From the NCBI RefSeq assembly GCF_004210375.1, contig NC_134837.1:168867310-168931309 (forward strand): a stretch of DNA of 64,000 nucleotides. Reading direction: 5' to 3'. The notes under the pieces are model-generated. The model made no database searches and was not told where the DNA came from. It worked only from the letters and a program-made list of their open reading frames with translations. Of this stretch, positions 1-13,300 are shown one piece after another (within the stretch, counting starts at the first letter, position 1; every line of letters begins with the position of its first letter). A program made the translations under genes and the position numbers. The stretch is from Tachypleus tridentatus. Its lineage: Eukaryota > Arthropoda > Merostomata > Xiphosura > Limulidae.

Positions 1-495
1 CAATAACCAGGATCAGGTATAAATTTTTTGTTAGGGATATAATATGATCCCCTATTCGGAAATAAAAATTATTTAAACTTGCCTGCTCAACAAAAGATAT
101 GTGCAAATAGCCATTCCTAATTTTAATTGACAGACAAGAAGGAAGGCGACTACTTAACACCTCTCACTGCCAGTTGATGAGAAGAGCGGAATTTTACCAT
201 CATTTTAATGATGGTTTCTTCATGATTCCAAAGTGCAGAGTTAATTTTTACAGGGACGAAACGAGAATCTCGAATTAACACTACGGCCGTGCTTGGTCCG
301 AACTATATGTAACATGGAGCAACATTTCCCATCATTCTTGTACGGTCTTCTTAGGTTGATAATATCTAATTCCAAACGATTTCCCCTTAGCATCATATAA
401 AAATTATCAGTGAAAAGCGTTTTATTTCTCGGTAGTTATTCTCTTAAATCCCACCGAGAAAAATAATTTTTGTCATACTTTGCGATGAGCTAAAA
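1..495. other. Left-edge sequence without a gene
   Basis: About 125-300 includes a stretch (GAAGGAAGGCGACTACTTAACACC, then a GAGAATCTCGAATTAACAC part) that faintly resembles a SINE body and a tRNA B-box in minus orientation. It is too diverged to call. Nothing else was recognised. Confidence 0.3.
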
Positions 496-2917
496 CAGCG
501 TCTCCCGAACTTTCTCGGTTCATGGCGCCCTTAGTGTCTCAACAATTTTTTCATGGCGCTCCTAAACAAAATGAAAAACCTAAAAGTTCTGTTTATTAAG
601 TAGTTAGGTTCAAACAACTTAATACTTAAGTATTTATGTCCTAACAACTTAGTAGCCGTTTGAAAGAACAATACACGTAAATTGAAAGTAAAAACAATAT
701 TTTTGTTTTATTTTTAAATAACCGCAATTACTTATGGAATATGTGCGCCTGTTGGACACTGCACAGCTTCTCAAGCCTTTGAATCAGATTGGATATCTCC
801 GCCGTTATTTCCTGTTCCACATTGATTTTCGGGCGGTACTTGCTTTTTATCACAGCAACCGCCGAAAACCCAGCTTCGCAAAGATATAACGTCGCAATTA
901 GAATTAGGATTCGCTGAGCTTTATCACTTAGCAGCGTATATTCATATTTTACTGATATCCAAAACTCAATTAGTTCCATGTTGCCTAATTTTGTTTTTAA
1001 AGTCTTGTCACAAGACAGCTCAATAAAATTTTCTTATTCTACAGAGGTAAATTTAGATGGGGCCTTAGCCTTAAATGTGTCTTGGATCTATCCAACCTTC
1101 TCCATATCTTCTGAAAAGTAATTTTCAATCCGGTCACTGAGCTGTGTTAGGTGCTTCTCAAAAACATATTTTAGTTCGTGGGTCAGATCAACTTCATTGG
1201 ATGTAACAAACTGCTGTAGCAGAGGGAAACAGTCTTTGCCACCATCTTCATTCATTTTTCTTCTCTATAGTAGTAATTTTTTTCTGAAGGCTGAAACCTT
1301 CTCTTTGAGTTTCAGAATGTACGTGTTGCTTCCCTGCAGAGAGGGATTCAAGGTTTCAGTTTTTCGAATAGATCGCACAGATATGCTAATTTTGACAGAA
1401 ATTCGTCGTCTTTTTTTTTTTTTTTTCGAGATAAAAGTAGAGTTCCTGTCGTAATCCGAACATACGGGACAGTACAACCCCACAGGAAAACCATTGGGAG
1501 CTGTAGCTGTACAACAAAGATGTATGCTCAGATCATATATCTTCATACAGTTTTTTTAATAACTTCGCCTTCTGGTGCCTAGTTTTTTATAAAATTCGCC
1601 ATTTTCAACACATTTTCCAGGACTAGGTTCAGTGGAGAACTCAGGTGCTTTGATGCAAGGACTTCTCTGTGGATTATACAGTGGGTCCACAGTGCGTCAA
1701 CATCTTTGCTTCGTATGAGCGCCTCCAATTCTCCATAACAGCCGGACGTTGAGCGACCACCATCGGTACAAACGCCAATGCACTTACTCCAGTCTAAGTT
1801 GTTTTCATACATAAAAATGTCAAGGATCTCAAACAAGTCTTGCACCTTTGTACCTGTAGAGATAATTTTACAAAAGGGAAGATCTTTCACAATTTTCTCA
1901 CCATCCACGAACCGCGTGTAGCAAATCAAATGAGCATCCTTGTTACCATCTGTCGCCTCATCTAGCTGTAACCCGAATTCCTTTCTTTTTATTTTTTTTT
2001 TCAGTTAGTTGATCATTAATGTCTTCAGCCATGTGTTGAATTCTACGACTGATAGAATTGTTGAATAAAGATACCTTTGAAAGCAGTCTTGCTACAGACT
2101 CACTAACTATGATGTTTACCATATTGGCTGCAGCCAGTAGGATCAGTTCTTCTGCGATGGTGTGAGGCTTTTGCACTTCGCGACTCTAAATGCCAGCTTG
2201 TAGGATACTAACAAAGCATTGCTTGGTATTGATGCTTGTTTCAAAAATGTACATTTTTATTCTTTGTGGTAAAATAATCACAGGATTTACTAGCTATGTT
2301 AGGATGATTGGTCTCTAAGTGACGTTTTAGTTTACTTGGAAGTATGTACTGTGGAGCCAACTCTTGAAGACATGATACACACTGTGACACTCTTCATGAT
2401 TGGCATCTACCGAAGTAAAACCAAAATCTAGATAACTATCGTCATAATTCCGATATTTCCGTTTCTTTACAACTTTGCCACTGGTCTGTGGTTCGTTATC
2501 CTTTTCTTCACTTCCATACTTCTCATTAATGTTCAAAAATCTTTCTATTTTTATGCACAGGAACTAAAACTCAACAAAATAATTCACTGAACTTCGCTAA
2601 ACTTTGCAGACACTTGATCACAACACCCTCCTGTTATTTCGATTACTGACAGACCAGGAGAGTCGACATGTATTTATATACAAAATCTAAGAAATGAGAA
2701 AGTTCGAGGGGTTACTGGGGAAGTCGAAATTACAAGTAAATAAGAACATATCTCAAAAATTCGAGAACGTCATCGAAAGGAATGTAGCGCGATCTAATGT
2801 TAAAACAGTTAACTACTTCGATGTAGTAGTTCATCTATCTATCCCATAGATGTCAATATCGCTGTGTTTCTCTTGAAAATTTGAAATATCCCGCGGCCCC
2901 CAGTTTGTTAACCATTG
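496..2917 (-). mobile_element. Older, degenerate hAT transposon
   Basis: The left end CAGCGTCTCCCGAAC (from 496), followed by TTCATGGCGCCC and TCATGGCGCTCC motifs, is typical of ZBED5-type hAT ends. The right end is degraded (GGCCCCCAGTTTGTTAACCATTG, to about 2917) and no 8-bp target duplication remains. The transposase remnant is on the minus strand. It is a different hAT subfamily from the one at 28519, as the ends and protein differ. Confidence 0.7.
728..2536 (-). pseudogene. hAT transposase remnant (ZBED5-like)
   Basis: Fragments in the right order run from 2536 down to 728. A start region with KKRKYRNYDDSYLDFGFTSV precedes a BED finger that needs a frameshift near 2390 ([12 protein letters not shown]-type end). 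Next come KPHTIAEELILLAAANMV and SNNSI-like (FNNSISRRIQHMAEDI) at 2176-1958, CIGVCTDGGRSTSGCYGELE and HCIIHREVLASK at 1830-1650, and the C-terminal [20 protein letters not shown] at about 880-820. Between these are stops and deletions. The hATC motif LCEAGFS is intact, but the core has the CTDG motif followed by substitutions. Confidence 0.8.
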
Positions 2918-3128
2918 TTTCTTGGGCTTATGAAACTACTTGCCTTTTGTTTGTGTTTTCTTAGCGCAATTCTACATAATGGGATATCTGCGTTCAATTC
3001 ATCTCGGGCAATCGAACATTTTAAAATTATAAGCCAATAAATTAATCATCAGTGATGTTTGTACTCTTTTTTTTTTCTCGATGGGGTAGAAAAGATATCA
3101 GAATAGTGTGTGTAAGAAGAATGGTTGA

Positions 3129-3241
3129 TTTAAATTCAGCACAAAGCTACACAGTGGGTTTGGTTGTACTCTGCCCATCACGGGTATCAAAACCCGGTTT
3201 TTAGAGTTGCAAGTATGTAGACATACCATTATGCTGTAGAG
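3129..3241 (-). repeat. Type B SINE fragment, minus orientation
   Basis: Reverse complement carries the type B landmarks: a GGTTTTGATACCCG-like B box, GGGCAGAGTAC and a tail GTAGCTTTGTGCTGAATTTAAA. It is directly followed by a type A tail at 3253-3288. Confidence 0.7.
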
Positions 3242-3252
3242 TGCGTGTAATA

Positions 3253-3288
3253 GTTTGTTTGTTTTGTTTTGAATTTCGCGCAGTTATG
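3253..3288 (-). repeat. Type A SINE 3' tail
   Basis: GTTTGTTTGTTTTGTTTTGAATTTCGCGCA is the minus-strand tail (TGCGCGAAATTCAAAACAAAC) of the type A SINE. The rest of the copy is missing. Confidence 0.6.
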
Positions 3289-3606
3289 TACGTTATGATA
3301 TTCTAGCAATATATATAGTCTTACGTTTACTTACACCAAAATAATAAATTAAGCGATATCTGGTCGCCTATTCGTTGTTTTTATTACTAAACGAAGGAAA
3401 TTATCGTAAGTTCTCTGAACGGTTTCGCGGTGATCGGTTACTGTTCCAATTAGCTTCTTTTAAACCCACTCCTAGGCTATCGGATTGAAGATACTTTTTA
3501 TGGTTCCAAATAAAGAATTTGACTACCTTCTTCTTTTAAAAAAAGAAAAAAAAAAAGAAAGATAGTTGTAGTTTCACCGGAAGCTACTCAATGTTTATAT
3601 ACTTAA

Positions 3607-3705
3607 CGCTCCCACGGTTAAAAGAGCTAGCATGTTATGTGACGGGGATTCGAACCCGCTTATCATAGTTCTGAGTCGAGTGCCTTAAACATCAGACTAG
3701 GCTGG
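3607..3705 (-). repeat. Type A SINE, tRNA-like head fragment
   Basis: Contains the B box in minus orientation (GGGGATTCGAACCCGC) and the anticodon-side region (GAGTCGAGTGCCTTAAAC), preceded by the CGCTCCCACGGTT body motif. The body beyond that is lost. Confidence 0.7.
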
Positions 3706-3869
3706 AAAAAAAAGTGTTTTATGTTAGTGGGGTTTCAGTGTAGAAATAATTTTAAAATATTAAAGTCCTTATCCTGATATTTAATATTGGGTGATGTAGA
3801 ATGAATTAAAAAAAACTGAAAATATTAAATCCTGGAATCTCAGATAGGATGGTGTATCTACAGACCAGT

Positions 3870-3910
3870 GGGGCCTGGCATGGCCAGGTGGTTAAGGCAC
3901 TCGAATCGTT
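3870..3910 (+). repeat. Type A SINE head fragment
   Basis: GGGCCTGGCATGGCCAGGTGG and TTAAGGCACTCG match the first 40 nt of the type A SINE, including its A box. Similarity ends after about 3910. Confidence 0.65.
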
Positions 3911-4060
3911 ATTTTGTTATTTTGCCCGCTTACCTGAATACGTGTGCGCGGTTACCGCTCCTTCACGAAAATACTATTAAAATTCTGACGGTTTTCTTAT
4001 AGTTGTAAACCTAATTATGAGATTGAAGTGAAAACATACTTTGCAGTTTCACATATTTAC

Positions 4061-4212
4061 TTTATATATAGTTTAAGCGCCTGTTGGGAAAATGGAAAGC
4101 TTGACAACCGGTGTTACTATTAATCTACAATACAAACATCGGATCGATAGATCAACATCGACGAAGTCACCAACCCAAATATAAGACGTGTATGGTTTTC
4201 AAATAGAAGAGC
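4061..4212 (+). promoter_or_regulatory. Presumed proximal promoter and 5' UTR of the UPF0193 gene
   Basis: A TATA-like run (TTTATATATA, 4061-4070) lies about 145 bp before the chosen ATG. An out-of-frame upstream ATG at 4092 opens a 30-codon reading frame ending at 4184. If transcription starts near 4095 the upstream ATG may fall just outside the mRNA. This is only positional evidence. Confidence 0.25.
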
Positions 4213-4354
4213 ATGACTTCCTGTAACTCTAGTAACAACTTAAGATTTAGAACAAGATACCAATACGACTGGGAAAATTACAAAAAACCCAAAGATACGT
4301 GCTTATCTACGTTATCTATGGGGTACAGTCAAACTACCCAAGATCTTGTAAAAG
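4213..4354 (+). CDS. UPF0193 gene, coding exon 1
   Basis: Encodes residues 1-47 and ends in phase 1 at the donor AAAAG|GTGAGG. The C-terminal part ([11 protein letters not shown]) joins exon 2 (ALMDKAKL) to give a block that aligns without gaps to the family's conserved TYTPGT...ESKL region. The first 17 or so residues ([17 protein letters not shown]) have no match I recognise. The start is chosen because TAG at 4204-4206 closes the frame upstream. Confidence 0.78.
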
Positions 4355-7300
4355 GTGAGGATGTTTCGTGTTGATGATCTGCAGTACGTTTGACGATAAT
4401 TTGTAAATTATTGTTTAATTAATATTATGTAACAAGAATAATAATAATAAGCAATATAAACGTTAGGTTTACTGCTAGGCAAATACGGCTTTGGATGTTT
4501 TCTCGAATCTTTTTTATGGGCTACACTATTACTGTTTGCAATGTAGTCCTGTTATAAGTTCTTCAACAGATATCGGATTAGGTTTGTTTTTTGTTTTTTT
4601 TTACAGTTTGACATAACGTATAGTTCGAAAAAAAGAGAATACTTATTTCGATATTTGGGGATACGCTAGAACGTAGTAAACTCTGTGTACGAAACTTGAA
4701 AGAAATAAAATTAAAATACTACGTGAAATCAGTGATTAACATGATCACATAGTTTGGTCAGACACTTATTCCATCAATTTGATCACATAGTTAGATCAGA
4801 CATTAATTAAAGCAAATGTTATGGGGTTCTGAGTGTGTTTTACTTCATTGTATTGTAATATAACCCAAATTAATTTAGTTATGTGAATAATGTTATGACA
4901 TTTGAAATGATTTTGTCGAATTCATTACATGATATTAATTATTAATATTGTAAGTATTGTCTAGCACTAACAATAAATCCCTTCATCGTTTTTAATTTTA
5001 GAAACAAACTGTTTTGTGAAATGTTTAAAATCAGTAGGTTCAATAACATCATTTATTAAGTTACAGAAATAGGCCAGTGTACAGCTTACATAAAAGTGAT
5101 CCCAAAAAGTACTGTAACATATTATTAAATAAACATTAAGAGAGTAATTTAGATTATGAACTAAATATTCTCTTGAAAGATTTGAAAAATAACACAAAAC
5201 TGAGTGAAAACAATGTAACATTGTAGACAATTATGAAATCAACTAACATGAAAATCATTTAATAACAATATTGGCCCAACACAGCTAGGTGGTTAGGGTG
5301 CTTAACTTGCAGTCTGAGGGTTGTGGGTTTGAATCCCTGTTCCATCAAACATGTCCACTCTTACAGCCATGGTAAAATAGTAACCCAAGAGTAGGAAGTA
5401 GTTGGTGATGACTAGCTGCCTCTCCTGTAGTGTTTGATTGCTAAATTTTGGATGGTTAGTATGAATAGACGTCTTGTTGCTTTGCACAAAATTCAAACAA
5501 CAAATAACAATATCAGAAAAAGGATTAAACCTAGCTAGAAGAAAGTGATAGAGGGCTCTAAGAATTTCAGCACAGTGTTTTTGGTGTTTAGTGGGTGCAG
5601 TTTTGTGTCTTGACATTTTCATTGAATTTATCAACCTCCTGAGATTGTTTTTATTCTGCATATATTTCATGTATGTTATTTTTATGATCTAACAGAGCTG
5701 ATCAGTTTCTGCATTGAACAACATATTAACCAGATATGAGGTCAGCTAAGAATAAAAAAAAAAAATTAAGTTTTTATGTGTGCTTCTGTTGGCTTATCAC
5801 ACTTGCTATCCTAATATTTGAAAATGCTTTAACAGTTTTGTGTTGTATATTAAAATTAATTTTTTGTGCTTTGTTATTATTCATGTATTTGTAGTTATAA
5901 ATCAAGCTGTGTTTTTTGTACAAATGTTATGGTATAATTTCTTTGATTTTTTTGTGTGTACTAGCTTTGATGGATAAAGCTAAGCTTTCAGTACGTATAC
6001 AAGAAGGAGTAACAAAGTGTATGAAAGGTAAGTAAATGCATCTAATTTTTTGAAGTATTTTTAAAGCCATACATAAGTGTTATGGCTGAATGATAAGTTA
6101 CTTGAACTTTAATGTATTAATGAAAAACTGAAATTCACAATTTAGGAACTGTTATTTGATGTAGTTGTTTATATAAGTGAAGGTCTTTTACAGTGTATGT
6201 CCTATGTATTTAAATATCTTGACTTAACTGTTTATTGCAGAATGCTCAACCTTGACATTAACTGTAAGTACACCAAACTTCAGCATATTCATTCACCTGC
6301 CCTGATTGTTGTTTTTGTTTTTTGTAAAGAACACACAAAACTTTCCAGAATGGGAATTGTTGAATTTATTTTCCATTGCAATTTTTAAGTAATGTAAAAA
6401 ATCTGAATCAATTTTTCATTATTTTTAGAACTATGAACATATACATATTTTAACCTATTTACACATAAACTTGTTAGCTGATCATTCCACAAGTTTGATT
6501 GTGTTTAGACTGATTACGTTTCGTCTGTTTTATTGAATAAAAACATTTAATCAAACAATGTTACCATAACAAAATATTTTCTGTTTGATTTCTTTGATGA
6601 ATTTATTTCCGTAACACTTTTATATTACTGTATTTGATAGAGAATAATTCAAAATTTGAAGCCAAAATATCTATCTTTAAATTTTCTACCTTGATTTATA
6701 CAACATTTCAACACTTTTGGTGATGAAACCTTCAAGAATTTAATTGAATTTGACAAGTTTTTTTTTATTTACTTTCATACTTTCTCTGACTACAAAGAAT
6801 GGACCACTGCAGGACATGCCATTTCAAGAAAACAATAAAAATCATTAACTTTACAATTTAAAAGCTAGTTTATAAGATACTTGAAATATTGTTTTACAGG
6901 TCATTCATCTTCATATATAGTGGTTTATAACATTTATATTTACATAGAATGTTTTACAAATGGATAACTGTAAACTGTGGGTCAACTTGTACACCATCAG
7001 ATATACTTGCGAAGTTGAGTAGTCTTTGAATTTAGAAAAACTAGCTTTCTTGCAGTTTTAAACTTTAGATGAATTCATAAATCAAGTGAAAATTCAAATA
7101 GTTTTGCACTTGGCAGAATGATGAAATATTAAGTCACATACTAGTTGATTTATGTACATAAACAAATAGTTTCGTTTGTTTCCTAGGACAATGGATACTA
7201 TAATACATATAATTAAATGTGAAATTTGGGAAAAAAGAAGACAAATTATAAACTGAGTAGTATGCAATAACAACATTTTAATAAAGACTATGCAATATTT

Positions 7301-10300
7301 GGAAGTGAATAATATTGTAGTTGACCATGTTTAGTGTTATAAAACTACCATGTTTTTCTACAGAGACTAAGGTATTTTGTTAAGATTGTAATGTTTGGAT
7401 ATGTCCAATGCTTCTTTAAATCTTAGGCTAGTCTTTTATGATATAAAAGTTATAATGTTATTTTGTGTTGTCTTAGTAGTAGTTAGAGGACAAGACATGC
7501 ACAAATTTGTTATTTACAGCACACATACTGATTTCTGAGACTAACTCAGTTTGTGATTACCTTCAGTGGTGTGAAGAGTGGTAATCACTGTGTTCATTGA
7601 GCATCATTAATTATTTATTGTGCAAAAATAATTCTCCATGGGACAATGTTGAAATAAATGATTTGAAAGGGAGGTGCAAATTATGTATCAGTTATTTTTA
7701 TGTGGTGGCAATTTCTATTAGTCCAGTGCTTAAGATCACAGTAAGTTGCAACAAATTTCAATGTCTAATGGGGCCTCAAGATCTGAGATGTTTACCAAAC
7801 AATAAATCATTCAGGAGTGTTACAAAAAACACCAAAATAAGTGTGAGACATTAGTGATCATTGTGCTAAAGAGTTAAACTGCTGTGTAATTGTTAAAATT
7901 ATTGTATTAAGCAACTAACCAAGATGATTTGTTATTGAGGGAAAGTTTGTTTGATAAAGAAGTCAAAATATGTTTTTCTGAATACATTTTTGCAAGGTAT
8001 ATATGAAAGATGGAAAACTGTAATTATTGTTCAGATTTTGAGTGTCAGTGTCATTTTTCTAACATCAAATATTTGTTAGAACAAGAAGCAAAGTTTGATT
8101 AGCTTTAGGGGCAATTGGATCAAATAACACGTGGATTTGCAATATGGTGCTCTTACTATTAAGCACTGTTATATTGTTAATGCAATGTAAAAAATGTTGG
8201 AACAGCAAATAATAGATGAAAAATCAAAAAGAAAAATATATTAAAGATATATTGGAGCTAATACCATGAAAGGTTTTAATGTTGCTGGATTGTCAAATGA
8301 ATCATGCTTCTTTCATACATCACAGCATGTGATCATGAATGATCTGGAATCCCACTGAGCTCTAGGTAATCTTATAAGAGTCAGTAGAAAGATTCTTACA
8401 CATTTTAATAACTTGTTTCCAGCATGTTCAGAATCAATGTCTACACAAGCTAGTTTAAATGTGTCTTGGAAGTAAATTGCATAAAATGTACAGACATTTA
8501 GCATATTATCATCTTTTCAACAGTGCATCACATTTTTTACATCACTGCAGCAACATGTGCTGATCATGTGACCCTCCTCTGCCAATCCCATTGTGCTCTA
8601 TATACTTTTTCACTTTTCTATATAATTTTCACTTCCCTGATTGGCATGAAGGCATTTAGATGTGCATTTTCAGTTATTTTTCAAGCAAATTCTGCTACCT
8701 TATCATGTGTTTTCTTGCTAATTTTTACTTTTAGTTGGAATTATTCATTCATTTAGTGGTTTCTTTGTTATTGTTTGCTTTTTCTTTTCAAAAGTTCATA
8801 TGTACTAATGAGTTAAAATTTTGTACCAATATGGACAATGCTTGTGTCACTAGTCTCCAATGTGGTGAGTTGCTGTTGTTGGCTGAGGAGAATAAGACAT
8901 TAATTTGGCAGGAGTTTGACACTTTTGCTGCTCCTTCCTCCTTTCCTTATAACCATGTTTCTGAGGAATTTCTTTTTATCAGGGGAGAGGACAACTTCAA
9001 CTCTGTTTTTGTTGGCCCAGCTTTTTTCAGCCAATCACATAATGCTGACAGTCAAAAGAGTCTGCTAACTACACCTTACTCACATTTTATTTATCAGGTT
9101 TGTCAAATATTACATCTCTCTTTTAGCCCTTGATCCTTCTACTTCTTCCTTACTGGGAGGAGAGCCTCATCCTGGTTATTATTATTTTCTTCCCTCCTCA
9201 GACATTCATGTTCATGCTCAATGTTTTGGTTCATTTTAATAGGTTCCATTTTGCTATGATTTGCTTTAAATTGACTAACCTTTTATGTGTTCTCTCCTCT
9301 TTACATTTGTTGTCTCAAGCCTTCCACCAGTTTCCTGATGTGTTCATAGATGATCTCTGGCTCCTCTTGTTGTCTAGTATGAATTTTGTATTGTTGAGAT
9401 TTGCTTTGGAGGGATGCATTATTTGTGAGCATGTTCCTCCCCCTTTCTTCATTGAGAGTACTTTGTCAGGCTCTGTTTCTGTGTCAAATGTGTTTTTTTT
9501 TGGGGGGTCTTTCTGAGTCTTTGGAGTCCAGAGTCAGTGTAGCATGACTACATACTTCTTTGTCCTCTGTTGTTTTTCATTTGTCTTGCCCTAATGATTT
9601 TGCTCAAGCTATGCTGGTTCAAGAGCCACATGATCCTTCTTCACCCTACACTTTTCTCCACTCCCAGTGTTCCCCTTTTTTATACTTTTTCTTCTTATTC
9701 ACGTTCCTTTCAGACTCAATGTTTTTTGGTGGTGGGATGTCTTTCTGTGGACAGGTGGGAGCCAGGTCACAACTCTAGCAACCCTTCACAATGGATCCAT
9801 GGTATTATGGATTCAGTTAGAGGGTATATGGATTAAATTCTGGTTTCCACCTCCCAAAGATCATGTCTTGTCTAATTGTTTAAAAGAATAAGTTCTCAAT
9901 CCTCTTCACAAGGGCATTGTTAAACATAATGCTTGTTCACCTGGGATTTTACTCTTGTCTGTTTGCTGTAATTTTTTTGGTCTTTGGACTCATTATTATG
10001 GGGACTACTGGTTCCTTGTTGCCACTTCCCAAGCCCAATCTCCCAGTCACACCATTTTCGCTCTTTGTGAGTCTGTTTGGGTGGAATTTCTTATCAAAGT
10101 GGAAAAGTCCTTTCTCATTCCCATTCAATACCTTATTAATTTGGGGATCCTCTTCAATTCTCACCTTGGTCAGGCCCAGCCTTTTCCACTTGAGCTCTGT
10201 GATATGGAACAAGCAGTCACTTGGGCACCATCTTTACCTTTTCTTCCTGATCAAGATATTTCTTTTGTGGATGTAGGCCTCCCTCAAAGCTCTCATCATC

Positions 10301-13300
10301 GTAGGACAAGCACACATGCATTCCCTTCAGTGGACATTTCTTGACCAGTGGAACTTCTTGTGATTCCTTGGTTCATCCTATTATCCTTGCCTCAGAGGTC
10401 ATGGATGACCTTGTTTGTGGCTTGACAGGGCTCTTACCAAGGTGGAGATTCCCTTTCCTTCATCTCATCCTGACTTGCATCTGCTCACAGAAGATTCTTT
10501 AGTGGGCTGGAAGGCTTCTCTCAACTGTCAGATGATTTTGGGTCAGTAGTCCATTAAAGAATCTATTTACCATATCAACTGTTTGGAGATATTGGTGGCA
10601 TGTCAGGCTCTTGATTATTTCTTCCCACTTTTACAAGAGAAGCTGGTTATGATTCTTTATTATAATTAAACTAATATAAGCTTATTACCAAACAAAGGAA
10701 TACCTAATCCTGGATCCTGTGTTTTCTCACACTCAACTTCTTATACTGAGCCCTCTTGGTATGCCATGTTTCAAGTGTTTAGAACCTGACTGCAAAACAT
10801 CTATCCTGTACCAACCAAAGGTTTTTGGTGGGTGTGTTCTCACCTGGGTATGCCTCATATCAATGTGTTTGCAACACATTTGAATGTCAAACTTCCTTCC
10901 TTTTGGTCTCCTGTCCCATGCCCCTCAGCTCTGGGGGAAGATGTATTCAGCAGGATTGGAAGGACCTTCATCTCTATGTTTATCTTCCAGTCAGACTCTT
11001 CTCCAAGGTTATTTCTCTTGTACAGACCACTTTTTGCTGTGTGTTGCTAGTTGCTGCATATTGGCCTGCTCAGTTGTGGTTTCCTCTACTTTGCTCTCTA
11101 CTACAGCAGCAACCACTTCTCTTACCTCCATCTAGTACACTATTGGCAGATGTGTTTCATCAAGATGTCTCCAAACTCCATGCATGGCTTGTATCTGGCC
11201 CATTGCCTCTTCTCAGGGACTCACTACCCATTTAGCTTCTTTTCTTAGTCATTCCATTTGTTTTTTCTCATTGTCCATGTATTAGTGTCATTGGTCTTCC
11301 TTTCACCAGTAGTCTATTTTCCAGGGATTCTGTCCATTGGTTCCTCATTTATCCAGGTTCTTTACCTGGTCATTTAACCCTTTTGCAGTGAGTCACTGTT
11401 GACTTATATTCAAAATTTTATTGAACTGCTATTTCATAATATATGAAATATATATGTCTAAAAGTTTGGAATCAAATTTTAAATTATAATTCAAACTTTA
11501 ATGTTATGTATGAGTTAATTTCTTAATTTAAAAGTAAATTTTAAGAGAATATATATAAATATAGATTTTAATGAGTCATGTGTTACTTGATTGCAGTACT
11601 GTTTAAAATTATATATTTGTGATGTCAAAATACTAAATCTATAGTTTTGTACAAATTAAGAACTAAAATTACTAATATTATCAAGCTAGATTTTATTTTG
11701 CTGAGATATGGCTTATGTACCAAATTATACACACTGTTTTTGAAAATGGTCCCTTATATTCACTTTCTTCAATATATGACATGTGAATAACCCATTAACA
11801 ACTTAGAATATACCAAGAGTAGTTTTCTCGGCCATTTTATTCTGTGGAAAGGCTACCATGTTCTTTCAATCCAAGATTACAAGGAGGTAGGCTGCATCTT
11901 TATCTGCTCAAAGTTTCATATTTTTGAAAATGTCTGTAGATCTTAGTTGATGAGCTTAATAAATTATAGTGAAATTCTATGGTATCAATGTAGTTATTTA
12001 TAATTTTTTGGTCATTTAACTGTTTTGTCAACCTATGTCTAGCAGCGACTGAGTACAAAGTGATTGTTTGCTTTACTTCTTGATTTATTATTCTATATTT
12101 TAAGAATAATAAGTTTAATAATTTATTTCTAAATAGTAATAATCAATATACTTTATATTTAATGTATAATAATTGAAATGTGACTGTATATTACAAAATG
12201 CTAGTCCACTAAAACACAGCCATGACAGGGAAGACTAAAGGTCAGTTTTATTACTGGATACAAAACACGAGTGCATGTGCACTGCATCAGTGCAAATTAT
12301 GTAATGTTAGCTAGTCATGACTGGAAAGTCAATATAATAACAAATAATAAATATGTAGCTTTATGAAACTTAAGTTACTTAAACTAAACATTTCTATTTT
12401 CATATTTTAATATGTAGTCATTATAAATGAAAAAAGCATCATTTATATTAAATTTCCTGACTTTTTTATGATGGTTACAAGGTTGGTCAAGTAACAGACC
12501 CCACATAATTAAGAGTATAGAAAATGACATAAAATATAAAGTCTTACTGAAAACAAATGTTTGGAATGTAATTAGGAGGTTTTAGAGATTACACAAATAA
12601 TATCTGATATTTTTGGGACAAAGAATAGTTTTTTAATCATAACATGAAATCAATTTGCACTCAGGCTAGTAATGAAACACACTATTTTCACAAACAAATC
12701 TTTTGTAAAAATATTTAATTAAAAATATGACTTTTTTGTACACAAAAGTTTACCAAATTTTATGAAGATACACAAGGTGTATCAGAAGTTATAGTGCAAA
12801 ATTCTAGTAACCTTTACAAAAGTTTACCAAATTTTATGAAGATACACAAGGTGTATCAGAAGTTATAGTGCAAATGTGTAGATGAACTCATATATTATAC
12901 CAAGCCTGCAGCAAAAGGTTTAATCAAGGGTCATCTCTGTTCAGTATTTCTAGTTATCATGCTGCTCTCTCCCAAACCTTTCACTTCTCTTGTTTTCATT
13001 GATCCTTATCCTTCCCTGTTATTCTGTCCTATCCATTTAGGCTTCCAAATTGAGATCTCACTGTCATTCTTCATGGTCTTGCTCATTCTCATTTTGAACC
13101 TGTTGCTATATATTCTTTGTACCACCTTTTCCTTAAGATCTTAGTGGTTGTCCTTATTCTGATATTTATACTATTAATGTTTCCAACACTCTTTAACATG
13201 CTTTTTATGTTCTCCTTTATCACAATCATTCCTTCTTTCCCAAGACATCTGTAGTTTGTGAGGGTAGTTTTTCCTTTTCTCCTACTTCCCTGCTTTTTAT

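Larger units (their letters stand above)
2918..4060. other. Upstream region of the UPF0193 gene with SINE debris
   Basis: Intergenic sequence between the old hAT and the UPF0193 promoter. It holds the four SINE fragments listed separately and otherwise nothing recognisable. Confidence 0.5.

Noticed and set aside
1265-1546. Lysine-rich open frame on the minus strand
   Set aside because: The lysine run comes from a poly-T tract inside the old hAT; the frame does not fit the transposase order.
4741-4806. CRISPR-like or operator-like short repeats
   Set aside because: Only two diverged units exist in an intron of a eukaryotic gene; this is ordinary local duplication.
9949-10212. Minus-strand open frame within the retroelement block
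   Set aside because: It is a shadow of the plus-strand reverse transcriptase remnant, which has recognisable conserved blocks.
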